This document shows, piece after piece, positions 9,089 to 18,638 of a DNA stretch of 64,000 bases (the stretch's first letter is position 1; each line of letters opens with the position of its first letter). The notes below the pieces were generated by a model that was not told where the DNA came from, searched no databases, and saw only the letters and a program-made list of their open reading frames with translations. Location of the stretch: assembly GCF_013415365.1 (NCBI RefSeq), contig NZ_JACBYB010000021.1, positions 124,001 to 188,000 of the forward strand, given 5' to 3'. Position numbers and translations under genes: made by a program. The DNA is from Gemella sp. GL1 (lineage in GTDB: Bacteria > Bacillota > Bacilli > Staphylococcales > Gemellaceae).

Positions 9089-9110
9089 AAAGCCTTTATT
9101 TCAAGGCTTT
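9089..9110 (-). terminator. Terminator overlapping the rlmCD stop
   Basis: AAAGCCTT and AAGGCTTT form an 8-bp stem with a 6-base loop, and T residues follow on the minus strand. The hairpin includes the last codons and the TGA of the methyltransferase gene. Confidence 0.75.
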
Positions 9111-10459
9111 CTTTTAGTTTTTGTCATCAAAACTACACACTCAACATGCGGAGTTTGTGGAAACATATCTACTGGCTGTACTTGACTAGCTCTGTATCCC
9201 AAATCTTGCATTATTTTCATATCTCTTGCTAAACTTGCTGGATTACATGATACATAGACTACTTTTTTAATTTTCATTTTTGCCAAATCTTGTAAGAAGG
9301 ATTCTTCACATCCCTTTCTTGGCGGATCTATTATTACTGCATCTATCTCAACATCTTTATTAATAAGTTCTTTTATCTTATCTTCACTTTTACCCAGTAA
9401 AAATTCTACATTTTTTAATCCATTGCTTCTAGCATTTTCTTTGGCATTTTCCACTGCCGCTTTCACAATCTCAATTCCATAAACCTGATTAACTTTTCTA
9501 GCTGCAAATAATGAAATCGTTCCTATTCCGCAGTAGGCATCAATTATATTATCCTCTTCTTTCAAGTCTGCTAAGTCTATTGCTTTTTGATATAGGTTTT
9601 TTGTTTGCTTAGGATTTACTTGATAAAAAGACCTTAATGATATATTAAATTTAATTCCATCTAGATCATCCGAAATATAGTCCTGTCCATATAAGGTATA
9701 AGTATCTTCTCCAAAAATTACATTAGTTTTTCTAGAATTAATATTTAACATAATTGATTTTATTCTCTTATCTAATGCTTTAATTTTTTCTACAAATTTA
9801 TCTAGTCCAGCAAACTTTTCTTTAGCAATTATTGCCACCATAATTTCAGTCTTATCAGTATTTGTCCTAAACATCATGTGTCTAATAGCACCTTCATGTT
9901 TTTCTTCATTGTAAACTGATAAATTTAATTCTGAAATAATTTTTCTTATCTCATTAGTTAGATGATTATGCTCGTCAAATTGGATAATACATTTGTTAGT
10001 GTCCACTACATCATGACTTCTAGGTCTATAATATCCCATCTTTAAAAATCCATCTTTTTTCTGAACTGGAACTACTGACTTATTTCTATAGTGATAGGGA
10101 TCTTCCATTCCAATCGTATCTAAAACTTCAATAAGTCCTCTACCTAACATCTTATCCATGATATTCTTAACTTGCCTTGTTTTAAATTTAAGTTGTTCAT
10201 TGTAAGACATATGCATAAGATTAGCACCAGAACTTTTTTCTATAACTTCTCTCCTTTCAACAGAAGACTTTATTAAATTGATGAGTTTTCCGTAAGCAAG
10301 ATTTTTTTTACTTTTAATAATCTTAACCTCAACCTCTTCTCCCTCTATTACATCTGCAATAAATATAGGAAAATTATTAATCTTTAAAATACCCATTCCA
10401 TCATGGCTATAATCGCTTATTATTCCTCTATAAATCTCATTTTTATTCATCTTATTCAC
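9101..10459 (-). CDS. rlmCD: 23S rRNA (uracil-5-)-methyltransferase, RlmD/RlmCD family
   Basis: A 452-residue SAM-dependent enzyme that methylates C5 of uridines in 23S rRNA. An N-terminal TRAM domain (about residues 8-62) is followed by the catalytic domain with DAYCGIGTISL (SAM binding), IIDPPRKGC and the nucleophilic Cys in VSCNPASLARD. The [4Fe-4S] segment normally reads CxxCGGCxxQH. Here it reads SSGANLMHMSYNEQLKF, so the cluster cysteines are gone while the following helix is conserved. It is the last gene after obg and pheB; a weak hairpin (GAGGC/GCCTC, 10475-10489) lies in the 36-bp gap before it. In Gram-positives one such enzyme can modify both U747 and U1939; which site applies here is unknown. 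Confidence 0.9.
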   Translation of the reverse strand: MNKMNKNEIYRGIISDYSHDGMGILKINNFPIFIADVIEGEEVEVKIIKSKKNLAYGKLINLIKSSVERREVIEKSSGANLMHMSYNEQLKFKTRQVKNIMDKMLGRGLIEVLDTIGMEDPYHYRNKSVVPVQKKDGFLKMGYYRPRSHDVVDTNKCIIQFDEHNHLTNEIRKIISELNLSVYNEEKHEGAIRHMMFRTNTDKTEIMVAIIAKEKFAGLDKFVEKIKALDKRIKSIMLNINSRKTNVIFGEDTYTLYGQDYISDDLDGIKFNISLRSFYQVNPKQTKNLYQKAIDLADLKEEDNIIDAYCGIGTISLFAARKVNQVYGIEIVKAAVENAKENARSNGLKNVEFLLGKSEDKIKELINKDVEIDAVIIDPPRKGCEESFLQDLAKMKIKKVVYVSCNPASLARDMKIMQDLGYRASQVQPVDMFPQTPHVECVVLMTKTKRKP

Positions 10460-10495
10460 CTACAAAAATAGAGCGAGGCACAAGGCCTCAACTCA

Positions 10496-10939
10496 TTATA
10501 ATGAAAATCCTATTACCTTAACTACATTGACATAATTTATATTCTCTATTCTACTTTTCAATCTTTCTACATCTGAAAATTCTAAATTCATATTTAGAGA
10601 ACAAATTATTGTTGCCCTTCCATTGATAGGCACTGTTTGGTGTATTGTTATCACGCTACACTTTTCTTCATTTATTATTGCCAATATTTGTCCAAGTATT
10701 CCCACGACATCCTCTACATTTATAGATATGGATAATATTGATTCTTTTTTAAAATCTTTTATAGGAAAAATAGTATCCCTATACTTGTAGAAAGCAGATC
10801 TACTCAGTCCATGCTCTTTTACAGTTTCTTGTATAGATAGGGCTGGATTATCTTCCAAAGCTTTTTTTACTTTTATAGTTTTTTGGACAGCCTCTGGCAA
10901 TACATCCTCTCTTATTACATAATAATTTTTATTTTGCAT
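10496..10939 (-). CDS. pheB: ACT-domain protein, PheB family (UPF0735)
   Basis: A 147-residue protein with an N-terminal helix-turn-helix-like part (SIQETVKEHGLSRSAFYKYRD) and a C-terminal ACT domain starting near residue 72 (SISINVEDVVGILGQILAII). ACT domains usually bind amino acids. The PheB family sits next to obg in many Firmicutes, and its function is poorly defined despite the name, which came from a supposed link to phenylalanine synthesis. Its ATG overlaps the obg stop (TAATG), so translation is coupled. Confidence 0.88.
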   Translation of the reverse strand: MQNKNYYVIREDVLPEAVQKTIKVKKALEDNPALSIQETVKEHGLSRSAFYKYRDTIFPIKDFKKESILSISINVEDVVGILGQILAIINEEKCSVITIHQTVPINGRATIICSLNMNLEFSDVERLKSRIENINYVNVVKVIGFSL

Positions 10940-12246
10940 TATTCTACGAACTCAAACTCACCTTTAAGTATTTTAACTGTATCTCCATTAGAACATCCTC
11001 TAGCACGTAGAGCATCGTCTACTCCCATAGTACGCATCTGCTGAGCAAATCTCCTAATAGATGCATCTCTATTAAAGTCTGTCATAAGGAAGGCTCTTTC
11101 TATACCTGCTCCAGATACAACATAGGCCCCAGTATCATCACGAGTAATTGTAAATGATTCATCTTTAGGCTTATGTTTGTAAAGAACTCTATTCTCTAGA
11201 TTTTCTTCTTCTGTATCCATTTCATATACTAAGTTTGGATCAATATTATCTAGTATATCACTAACTGTATATAGTAGTTCATCTAAATTTGTTCTTGTAA
11301 AAGCAGATAATTCTATTATTTTCACATCAGTCTGACCATCTTTAGCAAGTTTTTCTTTAAATATTTTTAAGTTCTCGGCTGATTCTGGAATATCCATCTT
11401 ATTAGCTACTAAAACCTGCGGTCTTTCTAATAGACGCATATTGTAGTTTTCTAATTCTCTGTTAATAATCTTATAGTCTTCATATGGATCACGGCCATCT
11501 GTAGCTGACATATCTATTACATGAATGATTACTTTAGTTCTTTCAATGTGACGTAAAAATTGATGACCAAGTCCTACTCCTTGGCTAGCACCTTCAATTA
11601 AGCCTGGTAGATCTGCCATAACGAATGATTTATGATCTTTTGTTTCCACCATTCCTAGGTTAGGTACTAATGTTGTAAAGTGGTAGGCAGCAATTTTGGG
11701 TTTTGCCTTAGATGTAATTGATAATAGGGTAGATTTTCCTACTGATGGGAAACCTACCAAACCTACATCAGCCATAAGTTTTAGTTCTAGAGTTAGATTT
11801 CTTTCTTCTCCTGGTTCTCCATTTTCAGCAATTTCAGGTGCCGGATTGGCTGGCGTTGCAAAACGAATATTCCCACGACCCCCGCGGCCTCCACGAGCCA
11901 CCATTACTTCCTGCTGGTGCTTAGTCAAGTCTCCTAGAATCTCTCCAGTATCAGTATCCTTGATAACTGTACCTGGAGGAACAATTAGTACCAAGTCTTT
12001 TGATTTTCGTCCGTGCATCCCTTTAGACATTCCGTTTTCTCCGTTTTCAGCAAGGAATTTCTTTTGATAACGATAGTCCATAAAAGTTCTTAATCCTTCA
12101 TCAACCTTGAAGATTACATTAGCCCCGCGACCTCCATCGCCTCCCGCTGGTCCACCATTAGCCACATATTTTTCTCTTCTAAATGCAACCATTCCGTTCC
12201 CTCCATCTCCGGAACGTATATATATCTTGACCTCATCTATAAACAT
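10939..12246 (-). CDS. obg: GTPase Obg/CgtA
   Basis: A 435-residue essential GTPase of 50S ribosome assembly and stress control. The glycine-rich Obg fold spans residues 1-158 ([23 protein letters not shown]). The G domain has GFPSVGKST (G1), the switch stretch [16 protein letters not shown] (G3), NKMD (G4) and SAF (G5). A C-terminal OCT domain of about 80 residues completes the family's usual length. The start is ATG 12246 behind TAGGAGG. It heads the obg-pheB-rlmCD unit and has its own promoter. Confidence 0.97.
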   Translation of the reverse strand: MFIDEVKIYIRSGDGGNGMVAFRREKYVANGGPAGGDGGRGANVIFKVDEGLRTFMDYRYQKKFLAENGENGMSKGMHGRKSKDLVLIVPPGTVIKDTDTGEILGDLTKHQQEVMVARGGRGGRGNIRFATPANPAPEIAENGEPGEERNLTLELKLMADVGLVGFPSVGKSTLLSITSKAKPKIAAYHFTTLVPNLGMVETKDHKSFVMADLPGLIEGASQGVGLGHQFLRHIERTKVIIHVIDMSATDGRDPYEDYKIINRELENYNMRLLERPQVLVANKMDIPESAENLKIFKEKLAKDGQTDVKIIELSAFTRTNLDELLYTVSDILDNIDPNLVYEMDTEEENLENRVLYKHKPKDESFTITRDDTGAYVVSGAGIERAFLMTDFNRDASIRRFAQQMRTMGVDDALRARGCSNGDTVKILKGEFEFVE

Positions 12247-12294
12247 AGCTTACCTCCTATTTTTTAATACTATATATTAAAATTAATCCCTACT

Positions 12295-12323
12295 ATTATA
12301 GCATAAAGTTTATAACTTTTGAA
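12295..12323 (-). promoter_or_regulatory. Promoter of obg
   Basis: Minus strand TTCAAA (12318-12323), 17 bases, then TATAAT (12295-12300) with an upstream TGC giving an extended -10. It lies back to back with the promoter of the PH-domain gene. Confidence 0.6.
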
Positions 12324-12335
12324 CTAGTATCATAT

Positions 12336-12364
12336 TTGTTAAGACAAGTTTTATTTGCTATAAT
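12336..12364 (+). promoter_or_regulatory. Promoter of the PH-domain gene
   Basis: TTGTTA (12336-12341), 17 bases, TATAAT (12359-12364) with TGC just before the -10. It is followed by AGGAG and ATG 12402. Confidence 0.65.
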
Positions 12365-12401
12365 CAATATAAAATTATGTATTATTTAGGAGAATTTTAT
12401 T

Positions 12402-12770
12402 ATGAGTATACTTGAAACTAATATCGCAGAATGGACCTTTATTACAGAATCTTCTATTCCTGATGATGTTTCTTCTATTTTAGCAAATGGAGAAACTGCA
12501 GTCGCAGCTTACAGAACAGTTAGAGATTCAGCAATTTTTACTAATAAAAGATTAATGGTTAGAGATGTGCAAGGAATAACTGGCCGAAAAGCAGAAATCT
12601 ATTCTGTTCCTTATTCGGCTATCAACATGTGGTCTACTGAAAATGCTGGAACCTTTGATTTAAGTGCAGAAATAACTTTATGGACAAGATCTGGAAAAAT
12701 AAAAATAAACCTTAGAAAAGGTGTAGATATTAGAAAAATTGATAAAATTATAGCCCAATCTGTTTTATAA
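12402..12770 (+). CDS. Bacterial PH-domain protein (bPH_1 / DUF1696 type)
   Basis: A 122-residue soluble protein that is one bacterial pleckstrin-homology-like domain. IFTNKRLMVRDVQGITGRK and YSVPYSAI are characteristic strands of this family, followed by TLWTRSGKIKI and a C-terminal helix. Family members occur as single small cytoplasmic proteins of unsettled role. It has a dedicated promoter and a shared convergent terminator, so it is monocistronic. Nothing in the sequence indicates a ligand. Confidence 0.85.
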   Translation: MSILETNIAEWTFITESSIPDDVSSILANGETAVAAYRTVRDSAIFTNKRLMVRDVQGITGRKAEIYSVPYSAINMWSTENAGTFDLSAEITLWTRSGKIKINLRKGVDIRKIDKIIAQSVL

Positions 12771-12798
12771 AAAATCAGCTACATTTATAGATAAAAAA

Positions 12799-12822
12799 AG
12801 ACTAGCAAAATTTGCTAGTCTT
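12799..12822. terminator. Bidirectional terminator between the PH-domain gene and potD
   Basis: A perfect 24-base palindrome (AAGACTAGCAAA / TTTGCTAGTCTT) flanked by A run and T-rich sequence on either side. It serves both convergent genes. Confidence 0.85.
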
Positions 12823-12826
12823 CTTT

Positions 12827-13906
12827 CTATCCTCTATTTAAATTTATTTTAAATTCTAATAATAAATCGTTTTGCAATTGTGTTACTTTTTGATCTAGGG
12901 ATTTATATACTTCTAATTTTTCCATTGTTTCATCTGTTGGATAGAATTGCTCATCAGATGTAATCTCTTCTCCTAATATTTCATAAGCATCTAGAACTGG
13001 AGTTGCATATCCTACAAATTCTGCATTTTTAGCCGCATTTTCTGGTCTTAGCATAAAATCTATAAACTTATGAGCTGCTTCGGGATTTTTAGAAACTTTT
13101 GGTATTGCCATATTGTCAAACCAAAGGTTAGAGCCTTCTTTAGGTATTGAATAAGCTAAATCTTCATTAGCTTCCATCATTTCTGCTGCTGACCCTGAGA
13201 AAGTCACAGCTACTTTAGCCTCTCCATTAGCCATAAGTGGTATCATTTCATCATTGTTAATTGCTTTTATATTTTTACGCATCAATTCTAATTTTTCCTT
13301 GGCTAATTTCAAAGCAATTTCATCCGTTTCATTTAAGGATTTTCCTTCTGATTGCAAGGCTAAACCTAAAACTTCACGAGCACCGTCAACTAATAAGATG
13401 TCATTTTCTAGATCTTGTCCCCATAGGTCATTCCAATTTTCAAATTTTTGATCTTCTTCAAGCATAGAAGTATTATAAACAATACCTAGTGTTCCCCAAA
13501 AGTATGGGATAGAGTATTTATTTTCAGGGTCAAATGACAGATTCATTAATTTTGGATTAATTTTAGCCAAGTTACTTAATTTTGATTTATCAACTTCTTG
13601 TAATAAATTTAATTCTGCCATTTTCTTAATTGTATAATCAGATGGAACTACTATATCATAAGCTGTTGAAGAATTTTTCAATTTTGTAAGTAAGGCTTCA
13701 TTTGAATCAAATGTTTCATAGATAACTTTAACCCCTGTTTCTTCTTCAAATTGTGTAATTAATTCTGGATCAATATACTCTCCCCAATTATAAATTGTAA
13801 GAGTTCCTGCTTCTGAATCATCACCAGAATCTATATAGTCTCTTACTTGTAGTAAAGCTAGGGATACTAAAATAATTGCTAAAGCAGATAAGATTAATTT
13901 TTTCAT
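12827..13906 (-). CDS. potD: Spermidine/putrescine-binding protein PotD
   Basis: A 359-residue extracytoplasmic polyamine receptor for the PotABC importer. The mature part starts with LTIYNWGEYIDPELITQFEE and contains PYFWGTLGIVYN and SNLWFDNMAIPK, all classic PotD segments that include ligand-contacting Trp, Tyr and Asp. The N-terminal hydrophobic segment (residues about 4-21) lacks the Cys expected of a lipobox, so the protein is probably held by an uncleaved signal anchor, as in streptococcal PotD, rather than by lipid. It is the last gene of potABCD, and its start overlaps the potC stop by one base. Confidence 0.95.
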   Translation of the reverse strand: MKKLILSALAIILVSLALLQVRDYIDSGDDSEAGTLTIYNWGEYIDPELITQFEEETGVKVIYETFDSNEALLTKLKNSSTAYDIVVPSDYTIKKMAELNLLQEVDKSKLSNLAKINPKLMNLSFDPENKYSIPYFWGTLGIVYNTSMLEEDQKFENWNDLWGQDLENDILLVDGAREVLGLALQSEGKSLNETDEIALKLAKEKLELMRKNIKAINNDEMIPLMANGEAKVAVTFSGSAAEMMEANEDLAYSIPKEGSNLWFDNMAIPKVSKNPEAAHKFIDFMLRPENAAKNAEFVGYATPVLDAYEILGEEITSDEQFYPTDETMEKLEVYKSLDQKVTQLQNDLLLEFKINLNRG

Positions 13907-14712
13907 TACTTACTCTCCCCCTTTCTTAATTTATTCATATTAATTACATAGTAAATCATTACCGAAATTATTATAAATAAAGTAATTAGTGTTGATAAGG
14001 CATTGATCTGTAGGTTGATTCCTTTTCTTGCCATAGAATAAACTTCTACAGATAGAGTCTGAAATCCATTACCTGTCACAAAAAATGTAACGGCAAAGTC
14101 ATCTAATGAATAAGTTAATCCCATAAAAAATCCAGCTAAAATACCGGGCATTATATAAGGAATTACTATCTTAGTAATTACTTGTCTATAAGTTGCCCCT
14201 AAATCAATAGCTGCATCAATCATTGAGATTGGCATTTCATATAATTTTGGTAGTATCATAAGAACTACTATAGGAACTGAGAATCCAATATGTGATAAAA
14301 GTACTGACCAAAATCCTTGTAGACCATCTAAACCTAAAGCTTCCGAAATAAAGGTAAACATTAATAAAAATGAAGAACCGATAATTACATCCGGACTTAC
14401 TATTAAAATATTGTTTGTTACCAGATAAGTATTTTTAAATTTATTTGTCTTTAGTGAATAAATTCCCAAGGCTCCTAGTGTTCCTAAAATAGCAGAAAAT
14501 ACTCCAGATAAAAGTGCCACTACAATTGTATTGATAACTATAGCTATTAGCCTAGCGTTTTCAACTAACTCTTGATAATGTATCCAAGAAAAACCTTCAA
14601 AATTTATCATATTATCTCCAGCAGAAAATGAATAGTAGGCCAAATAAAATATAGGAATATATAAGATTAAGAAAACTATTGTTAAATATAATTTAGAAGA
14701 TATTTTATTCAT
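13906..14712 (-). CDS. potC: Spermidine/putrescine ABC permease PotC
   Basis: A 268-residue membrane protein with six predicted segments and the permease EAA-loop region (IDAAIDLGATYRQVITKIVIP) that contacts the ATPase. SLDDFAVTFFVTG is typical of PotC. Single-base overlaps with potB and potD show one translationally coupled operon. Confidence 0.95.
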   Translation of the reverse strand: MNKISSKLYLTIVFLILYIPIFYLAYYSFSAGDNMINFEGFSWIHYQELVENARLIAIVINTIVVALLSGVFSAILGTLGALGIYSLKTNKFKNTYLVTNNILIVSPDVIIGSSFLLMFTFISEALGLDGLQGFWSVLLSHIGFSVPIVVLMILPKLYEMPISMIDAAIDLGATYRQVITKIVIPYIMPGILAGFFMGLTYSLDDFAVTFFVTGNGFQTLSVEVYSMARKGINLQINALSTLITLFIIISVMIYYVINMNKLRKGESK

Positions 14713-15524
14713 TATTTTCTACCCCCTAATTTATTTTTTGTATTTGTAAGAATCATTATAATTGCCATTATTAAAATTAGGAATACAGCTATTGTTGATC
14801 CCAGACCTACATTTTGAGTTACTAGGAAATGCTGCTCAATGGCTGTTCCTAAATTAATAATTTTGTTACCTGCAATTAAGCGAGTAATCATGAAGATTGA
14901 TAAGGCCGGAATAAATGTAACCTGAATTCCTGTTTTAACCCCTTCCATAGACAAAGGCAGGATAATTTTTCTAAATGTTGTTTTTAAATCTGCCCCTAAA
15001 TCATAAGATGCATCTATCACATTCTTATTAATACCTGATACAGCATTGTAAATTGGTAATAGCATAAATGGCATAAAAATATATGCAGAAACAAATACAA
15101 ATGAAAATGAATTAAATAGTAAAGATTGAGTTCCAACTCCAATATATTCTAAAAATGAATTGATTGTACCTTGCTTACCAAATAATCCTATAAAGGCATA
15201 AGTTTTTAATAAGATATTAATCCAAGTTGGTAAGATTAAAAGTAGTAATAAAATCTCTTTATATTTACTTCTTGATATAATAATTGCTAATGGATAGGAA
15301 ATTATTAGGCAAACTAGAGTTATAATAAAGGCATACCAAAATGAATAGAAAGTCATCCACATATAGGTTTTACCAAAGAACTCTTTATAATTAACTAATG
15401 ACCATTCCCCATTACTATCGTGAAGTGAGTAGTATAAAATTAATAATATTGGAAAGATAACAAACATTAACATCCAAATTATATAGGGAATCATAAAAAA
15501 ACTTCTACTTTTTTTATCAAACAT
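14712..15524 (-). CDS. potB: Spermidine/putrescine ABC permease PotB
   Basis: A 270-residue membrane protein with six predicted segments and the coupling loop IDASYDLGADLKTTFRKIILP. With PotC it forms the heterodimeric channel of the polyamine importer. It starts at ATG 15524, two bases after the potA stop, and overlaps potC by one base. Confidence 0.95.
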   Translation of the reverse strand: MFDKKSRSFFMIPYIIWMLMFVIFPILLILYYSLHDSNGEWSLVNYKEFFGKTYMWMTFYSFWYAFIITLVCLIISYPLAIIISRSKYKEILLLLLILPTWINILLKTYAFIGLFGKQGTINSFLEYIGVGTQSLLFNSFSFVFVSAYIFMPFMLLPIYNAVSGINKNVIDASYDLGADLKTTFRKIILPLSMEGVKTGIQVTFIPALSIFMITRLIAGNKIINLGTAIEQHFLVTQNVGLGSTIAVFLILIMAIIMILTNTKNKLGGRK

Positions 15525-15526
15525 TT

Positions 15527-16615
15527 TTACTCCTCCTCTTCGTAAGCTTCAAGACGAGCATCAAATTCCTCTTCTGTTTCACCTGGTACCATTATATGAA
15601 TTGCCTCTGGTTCAAAGTCTAAACTGATAGCTTGTCCCGGTTTGGCAGGTTTTGTAGAGTGAACAATCCACTCATTATATTGGTCATCTAAACAGCAAAT
15701 TTCATAATGTACTCCACGGAATAATTGAGTATCAACCACAACCTTGATTTTTCCTTGATCTGCTGGTCTAATTTCTAAGTCCTCTGGTCTAATAACCACC
15801 TCTACACGCTTATCTTTTGGAAGACCTGCATCAACACATTCATATTCTCTACCATATATCTCTACCTTGTAATCTTCAAGCATGACAGCATTAACAATAT
15901 TAGACTCCCCGATAAAATCGGCAACAAATTTATTTACAGGCTCATCGTAAATATCTAAAGGTGTTCCTGATTGTTCAATCTTTCCTTTATTCATTACAAA
16001 TATATAGTCACTCATGGCTAAAGCTTCTTCTTGATCGTGGGTTACATAGATAAATGTAATTCCTGTTTGTTGCTGAAGTTCTCGCAACTCATACTGCATC
16101 TCTTGACGAAGTTTAAGATCTAAGGCTGATAAAGACTCATCTAACAAGATAATCTCTGGTTCATTTACTATTGCACGGGCAATTGCAACACGCTGTTTTT
16201 GCCCACCAGACATTTCAGAAATTTCTCTTTTCTCAAATCCTGCTAAATTTATTTGTTTAAGTGCCTTTTTAACTTTTTTATCAATAATTTCTTTACTTTC
16301 ATCTTTTACTCTTAGACCAAAAGCAATGTTCTCATAGACATTCATATGTGGAAATAAGGCATAATCTTGAAATACCGTATTCACTTGTCTCAAGTTAGCT
16401 GGTACACTATTGACTACCTTGTTATCTAATAAAATATCTCCACTTGTTGGTTGCAAGAATCCACCAATTAATTTTAAAATAGTAGATTTACCACAACCAG
16501 AAGGTCCTAAAAGTGTGTAGAATTTCCCTTTTTCTATTTCTAGATCAATATTTTTTAAAATAGTATTTTCACCAAATGACATTGTCACATTCTTAAATTC
16601 AACTATATTTACCAT
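15527..16615 (-). CDS. potA: Spermidine/putrescine import ATPase PotA
   Basis: A 362-residue ATPase with Walker [11 protein letters not shown]-loop [13 protein letters not shown], signature MSGGQKQRV, Walker [13 protein letters not shown] and [10 protein letters not shown]-terminal TOBE-like regulatory domain (about residues 240-350) follows. Walker B reads DES rather than the more common DEP, a substitution also seen in PotA of other Gram-positives. The acidic tail ends in EAYEEEE. It starts 10 bp after the regulator gene, which is probably its transcriptional leader. Confidence 0.95.
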   Translation of the reverse strand: MVNIVEFKNVTMSFGENTILKNIDLEIEKGKFYTLLGPSGCGKSTILKLIGGFLQPTSGDILLDNKVVNSVPANLRQVNTVFQDYALFPHMNVYENIAFGLRVKDESKEIIDKKVKKALKQINLAGFEKREISEMSGGQKQRVAIARAIVNEPEIILLDESLSALDLKLRQEMQYELRELQQQTGITFIYVTHDQEEALAMSDYIFVMNKGKIEQSGTPLDIYDEPVNKFVADFIGESNIVNAVMLEDYKVEIYGREYECVDAGLPKDKRVEVVIRPEDLEIRPADQGKIKVVVDTQLFRGVHYEICCLDDQYNEWIVHSTKPAKPGQAISLDFEPEAIHIMVPGETEEEFDARLEAYEEEE

Positions 16616-16624
16616 TTTTTCCTC

Positions 16625-17170
16625 CTATAAATATGAATTTGTTGCTATTATTAATACTTGGCATTCTTCATCAAATGGATTTGACAAAGTATGCTCATCA
16701 GTAGCGGTAAAATAAAATGTTTCAGCTTCTTGAGCTATAAATTCTTTGCTTCCAAAAGTAAGTTTACACTTACCTTTTAATATATAACACAGCGTATCCG
16801 ACTCTGATGGAGCAAAGGTTTTGTATGATGATTTACTAGCAAGTGTCAAAATTAATGATTCCATTTCTTTTTCATTTGATTCTGGTACTAACCAATTTAA
16901 TTTATAAAATTCATCAGTCTCTTCATACAAGGTCTGATCTTCTTTTGTATACAAAATTTGCTGTTCTTCCGCTTCTACATCAAAAAAATCTTTAGCTGAA
17001 CATCCTAAAACTTGCAATATATCAAAAAATGTTTCCATAGATGGCGAGGATAAATCACGCTCAATCTGAGAAATATATCCTTTTGATAAATCCGTCCTCT
17101 CTCCGAGTTCTTCTTGAGTTAAACCTTTTTGGATTCTTAATTTCCTTATTCTATATCCTATTGAATTCAT
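16625..17170 (-). CDS. XRE-cupin transcriptional regulator of the pot operon
   Basis: A 181-residue regulator: an N-terminal HTH of the XRE/Cro type (residues about 5-60; IRKLRIQKGLTQEELGERTD, SKGYISQIERDLSSPS) and a C-terminal cupin domain (about 110-178). The architecture is that of PuuR-like regulators that sense small molecules through the cupin. It is the first gene before potABCD, so control of polyamine uptake is a sound inference. Repeated AGTRAACTTT motifs in the upstream region are candidate operators, suggesting autoregulation. Confidence 0.88.
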   Translation of the reverse strand: MNSIGYRIRKLRIQKGLTQEELGERTDLSKGYISQIERDLSSPSMETFFDILQVLGCSAKDFFDVEAEEQQILYTKEDQTLYEETDEFYKLNWLVPESNEKEMESLILTLASKSSYKTFAPSESDTLCYILKGKCKLTFGSKEFIAQEAETFYFTATDEHTLSNPFDEECQVLIIATNSYL

Positions 17171-17207
17171 AATGTCCTCTCTCTTTATTATAAAAACTTT
17201 AAATTAT

Positions 17208-17258
17208 AAAGTTCACTGAAAATAAACTTATAGTTTAGAAAGTTTACTAATAGTGAAC
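17208..17258. promoter_or_regulatory. Candidate operator array for the pot regulator
   Basis: Two direct copies, AAAGTTCACT (17208-17217) and AAAGTTTACT (17239-17248), start 31 bp apart, about three helical turns. An inverted AGTGAAC (17252-17258) pairs with the second copy as GTTTACTA-a-TAGTGAAC. On the minus strand the array overlaps the -10 candidates (TTTATAAT) of the regulator-pot operon. Binding by the XRE-cupin protein is inferred from position. Confidence 0.45.
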
Positions 17259-17338
17259 AATTTGTTTGATTAAATCGAATATGCCTATATTTTACTTCAT
17301 AAAAATAAAAAATGCAAGTCCTTTCATGGTATTTCTAA

Positions 17339-17367
17339 TTGATTTTTTCTAGGATTAAAATTATAAT
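17339..17367 (+). promoter_or_regulatory. Promoter of the aminotransferase gene
   Basis: TTGATT (17339-17344), 17 bases, TATAAT (17362-17367), followed by AAAGGAG and ATG 17399. Confidence 0.65.
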
Positions 17368-17398
17368 TTAGTTAATTACTATATTAAAGGAGTTAATT

Positions 17399-18637
17399 AT
17401 GTCATTTTTCTCAAAAATTGGGCAAAATATTATTCTGCCTAAAGATGTTTTACTTCAATCTAAGGAAACTAATGAAGTTAATGGTGCATTAAATGCAACT
17501 ATTGGTATGGCTGTTGCTAATGGTAAGGTTATGAATCTTCCATCACTTGATGAAGCCATAAAAAATCTTTCTTATGAAAAGTATCTACCCTATGCACCTA
17601 CCCCTGGTCAAGTATCTGCTAGACAATTATGGAAAGAAAAAATATTAAAAGAAAATTCTAATATAGAATCTAAATACTTATCAGAACCTATTGCTACAAC
17701 TGGTATTACTCAAGCTATCGACTTAGTGGCCAATCTTTTTTCAGAAGAAGGAGATGCTCTATTACTACCAGACCTATACTGGCAAAACTATGCACAAATT
17801 TATAGTGTAAAACTAAGATCAAAAATTTACACTTACGATCAATTTTTAAATGGACAATATAATTTAGCCGCTATCAAAGAAAAACTATATTCATTGGATG
17901 AAGAAAAAATTTCAATTTTATTAAACTTCCCTAATAATCCAACTGGCTATACTCCAAGTAATGAAGAATTAGAAAGTTTAAAAAATATTATTAGAGATTT
18001 TGCTAAAGAACATTCTAACAAGAAAATTATTCTTCTATGTGATGATGCATATTTCGGTCTATTCTTTGAAGAAAATCATAAAAATTCTAGTCTAAACTCA
18101 ATGGCTGATTTAATAGACTTAGATAACTGTATAATTGCTAAATTAGATGGTATTACTAAAGAATACTATGCTTGGGGCTTAAGATTAGGATATGTAACTT
18201 ACTACCTAAAAAATGATAAATTAAGAAACTTGATAGTAGAAAAATCTCAAGGTTTCTTACGTTCTTCTACATCATCAGGTTCAGCCCTTTCTCAAGCTCT
18301 TGTTCCTGAAATTATGAATAATAAAAACTTGCAAGCAGAAAAAGAAGTAAATGATAAGATAATTGAAGAAAGATACTTTACATTAAAAGAAGCCATCAAG
18401 GATGAAGAATTGGATAAATACGTAGAAATTCTTCCATTCAACTCTGGTTACTTCTTTACAATAAAATTAGATTCTATCAATGCCCACGATTTTAGACTAA
18501 AATTATTACAAGATTATAAATTAGGTCTTTATTCTATGGACGATAAACATATAAGAATTGCTTTTTCTTGTGTAGATAAAGAAAATATCCAAGATATGAT
18601 TAAAAAAATAAAAGATTGCCTTAAATTTTGGCAATAA
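17399..18637 (+). CDS. PLP-dependent class I/II aminotransferase
   Basis: A 412-residue fold-type I PLP enzyme. LNFPNNPTGYTPS is the substrate and cofactor Asn motif, CDDAYFGLFF carries the Asp that pairs with the pyridine nitrogen, DGITKEYYAWGLRLGYV has the Schiff-base Lys, and HIRIAFSCV supplies the carboxylate-binding Arg. The overall form is that of aspartate/aromatic aminotransferases, but I cannot assign the amino donor. It stands alone between its own promoter and a strong terminator, so there is no pathway context. Confidence 0.88.
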   Translation: MSFFSKIGQNIILPKDVLLQSKETNEVNGALNATIGMAVANGKVMNLPSLDEAIKNLSYEKYLPYAPTPGQVSARQLWKEKILKENSNIESKYLSEPIATTGITQAIDLVANLFSEEGDALLLPDLYWQNYAQIYSVKLRSKIYTYDQFLNGQYNLAAIKEKLYSLDEEKISILLNFPNNPTGYTPSNEELESLKNIIRDFAKEHSNKKIILLCDDAYFGLFFEENHKNSSLNSMADLIDLDNCIIAKLDGITKEYYAWGLRLGYVTYYLKNDKLRNLIVEKSQGFLRSSTSSGSALSQALVPEIMNNKNLQAEKEVNDKIIEERYFTLKEAIKDEELDKYVEILPFNSGYFFTIKLDSINAHDFRLKLLQDYKLGLYSMDDKHIRIAFSCVDKENIQDMIKKIKDCLKFWQ

Positions 18638-18638
18638 A

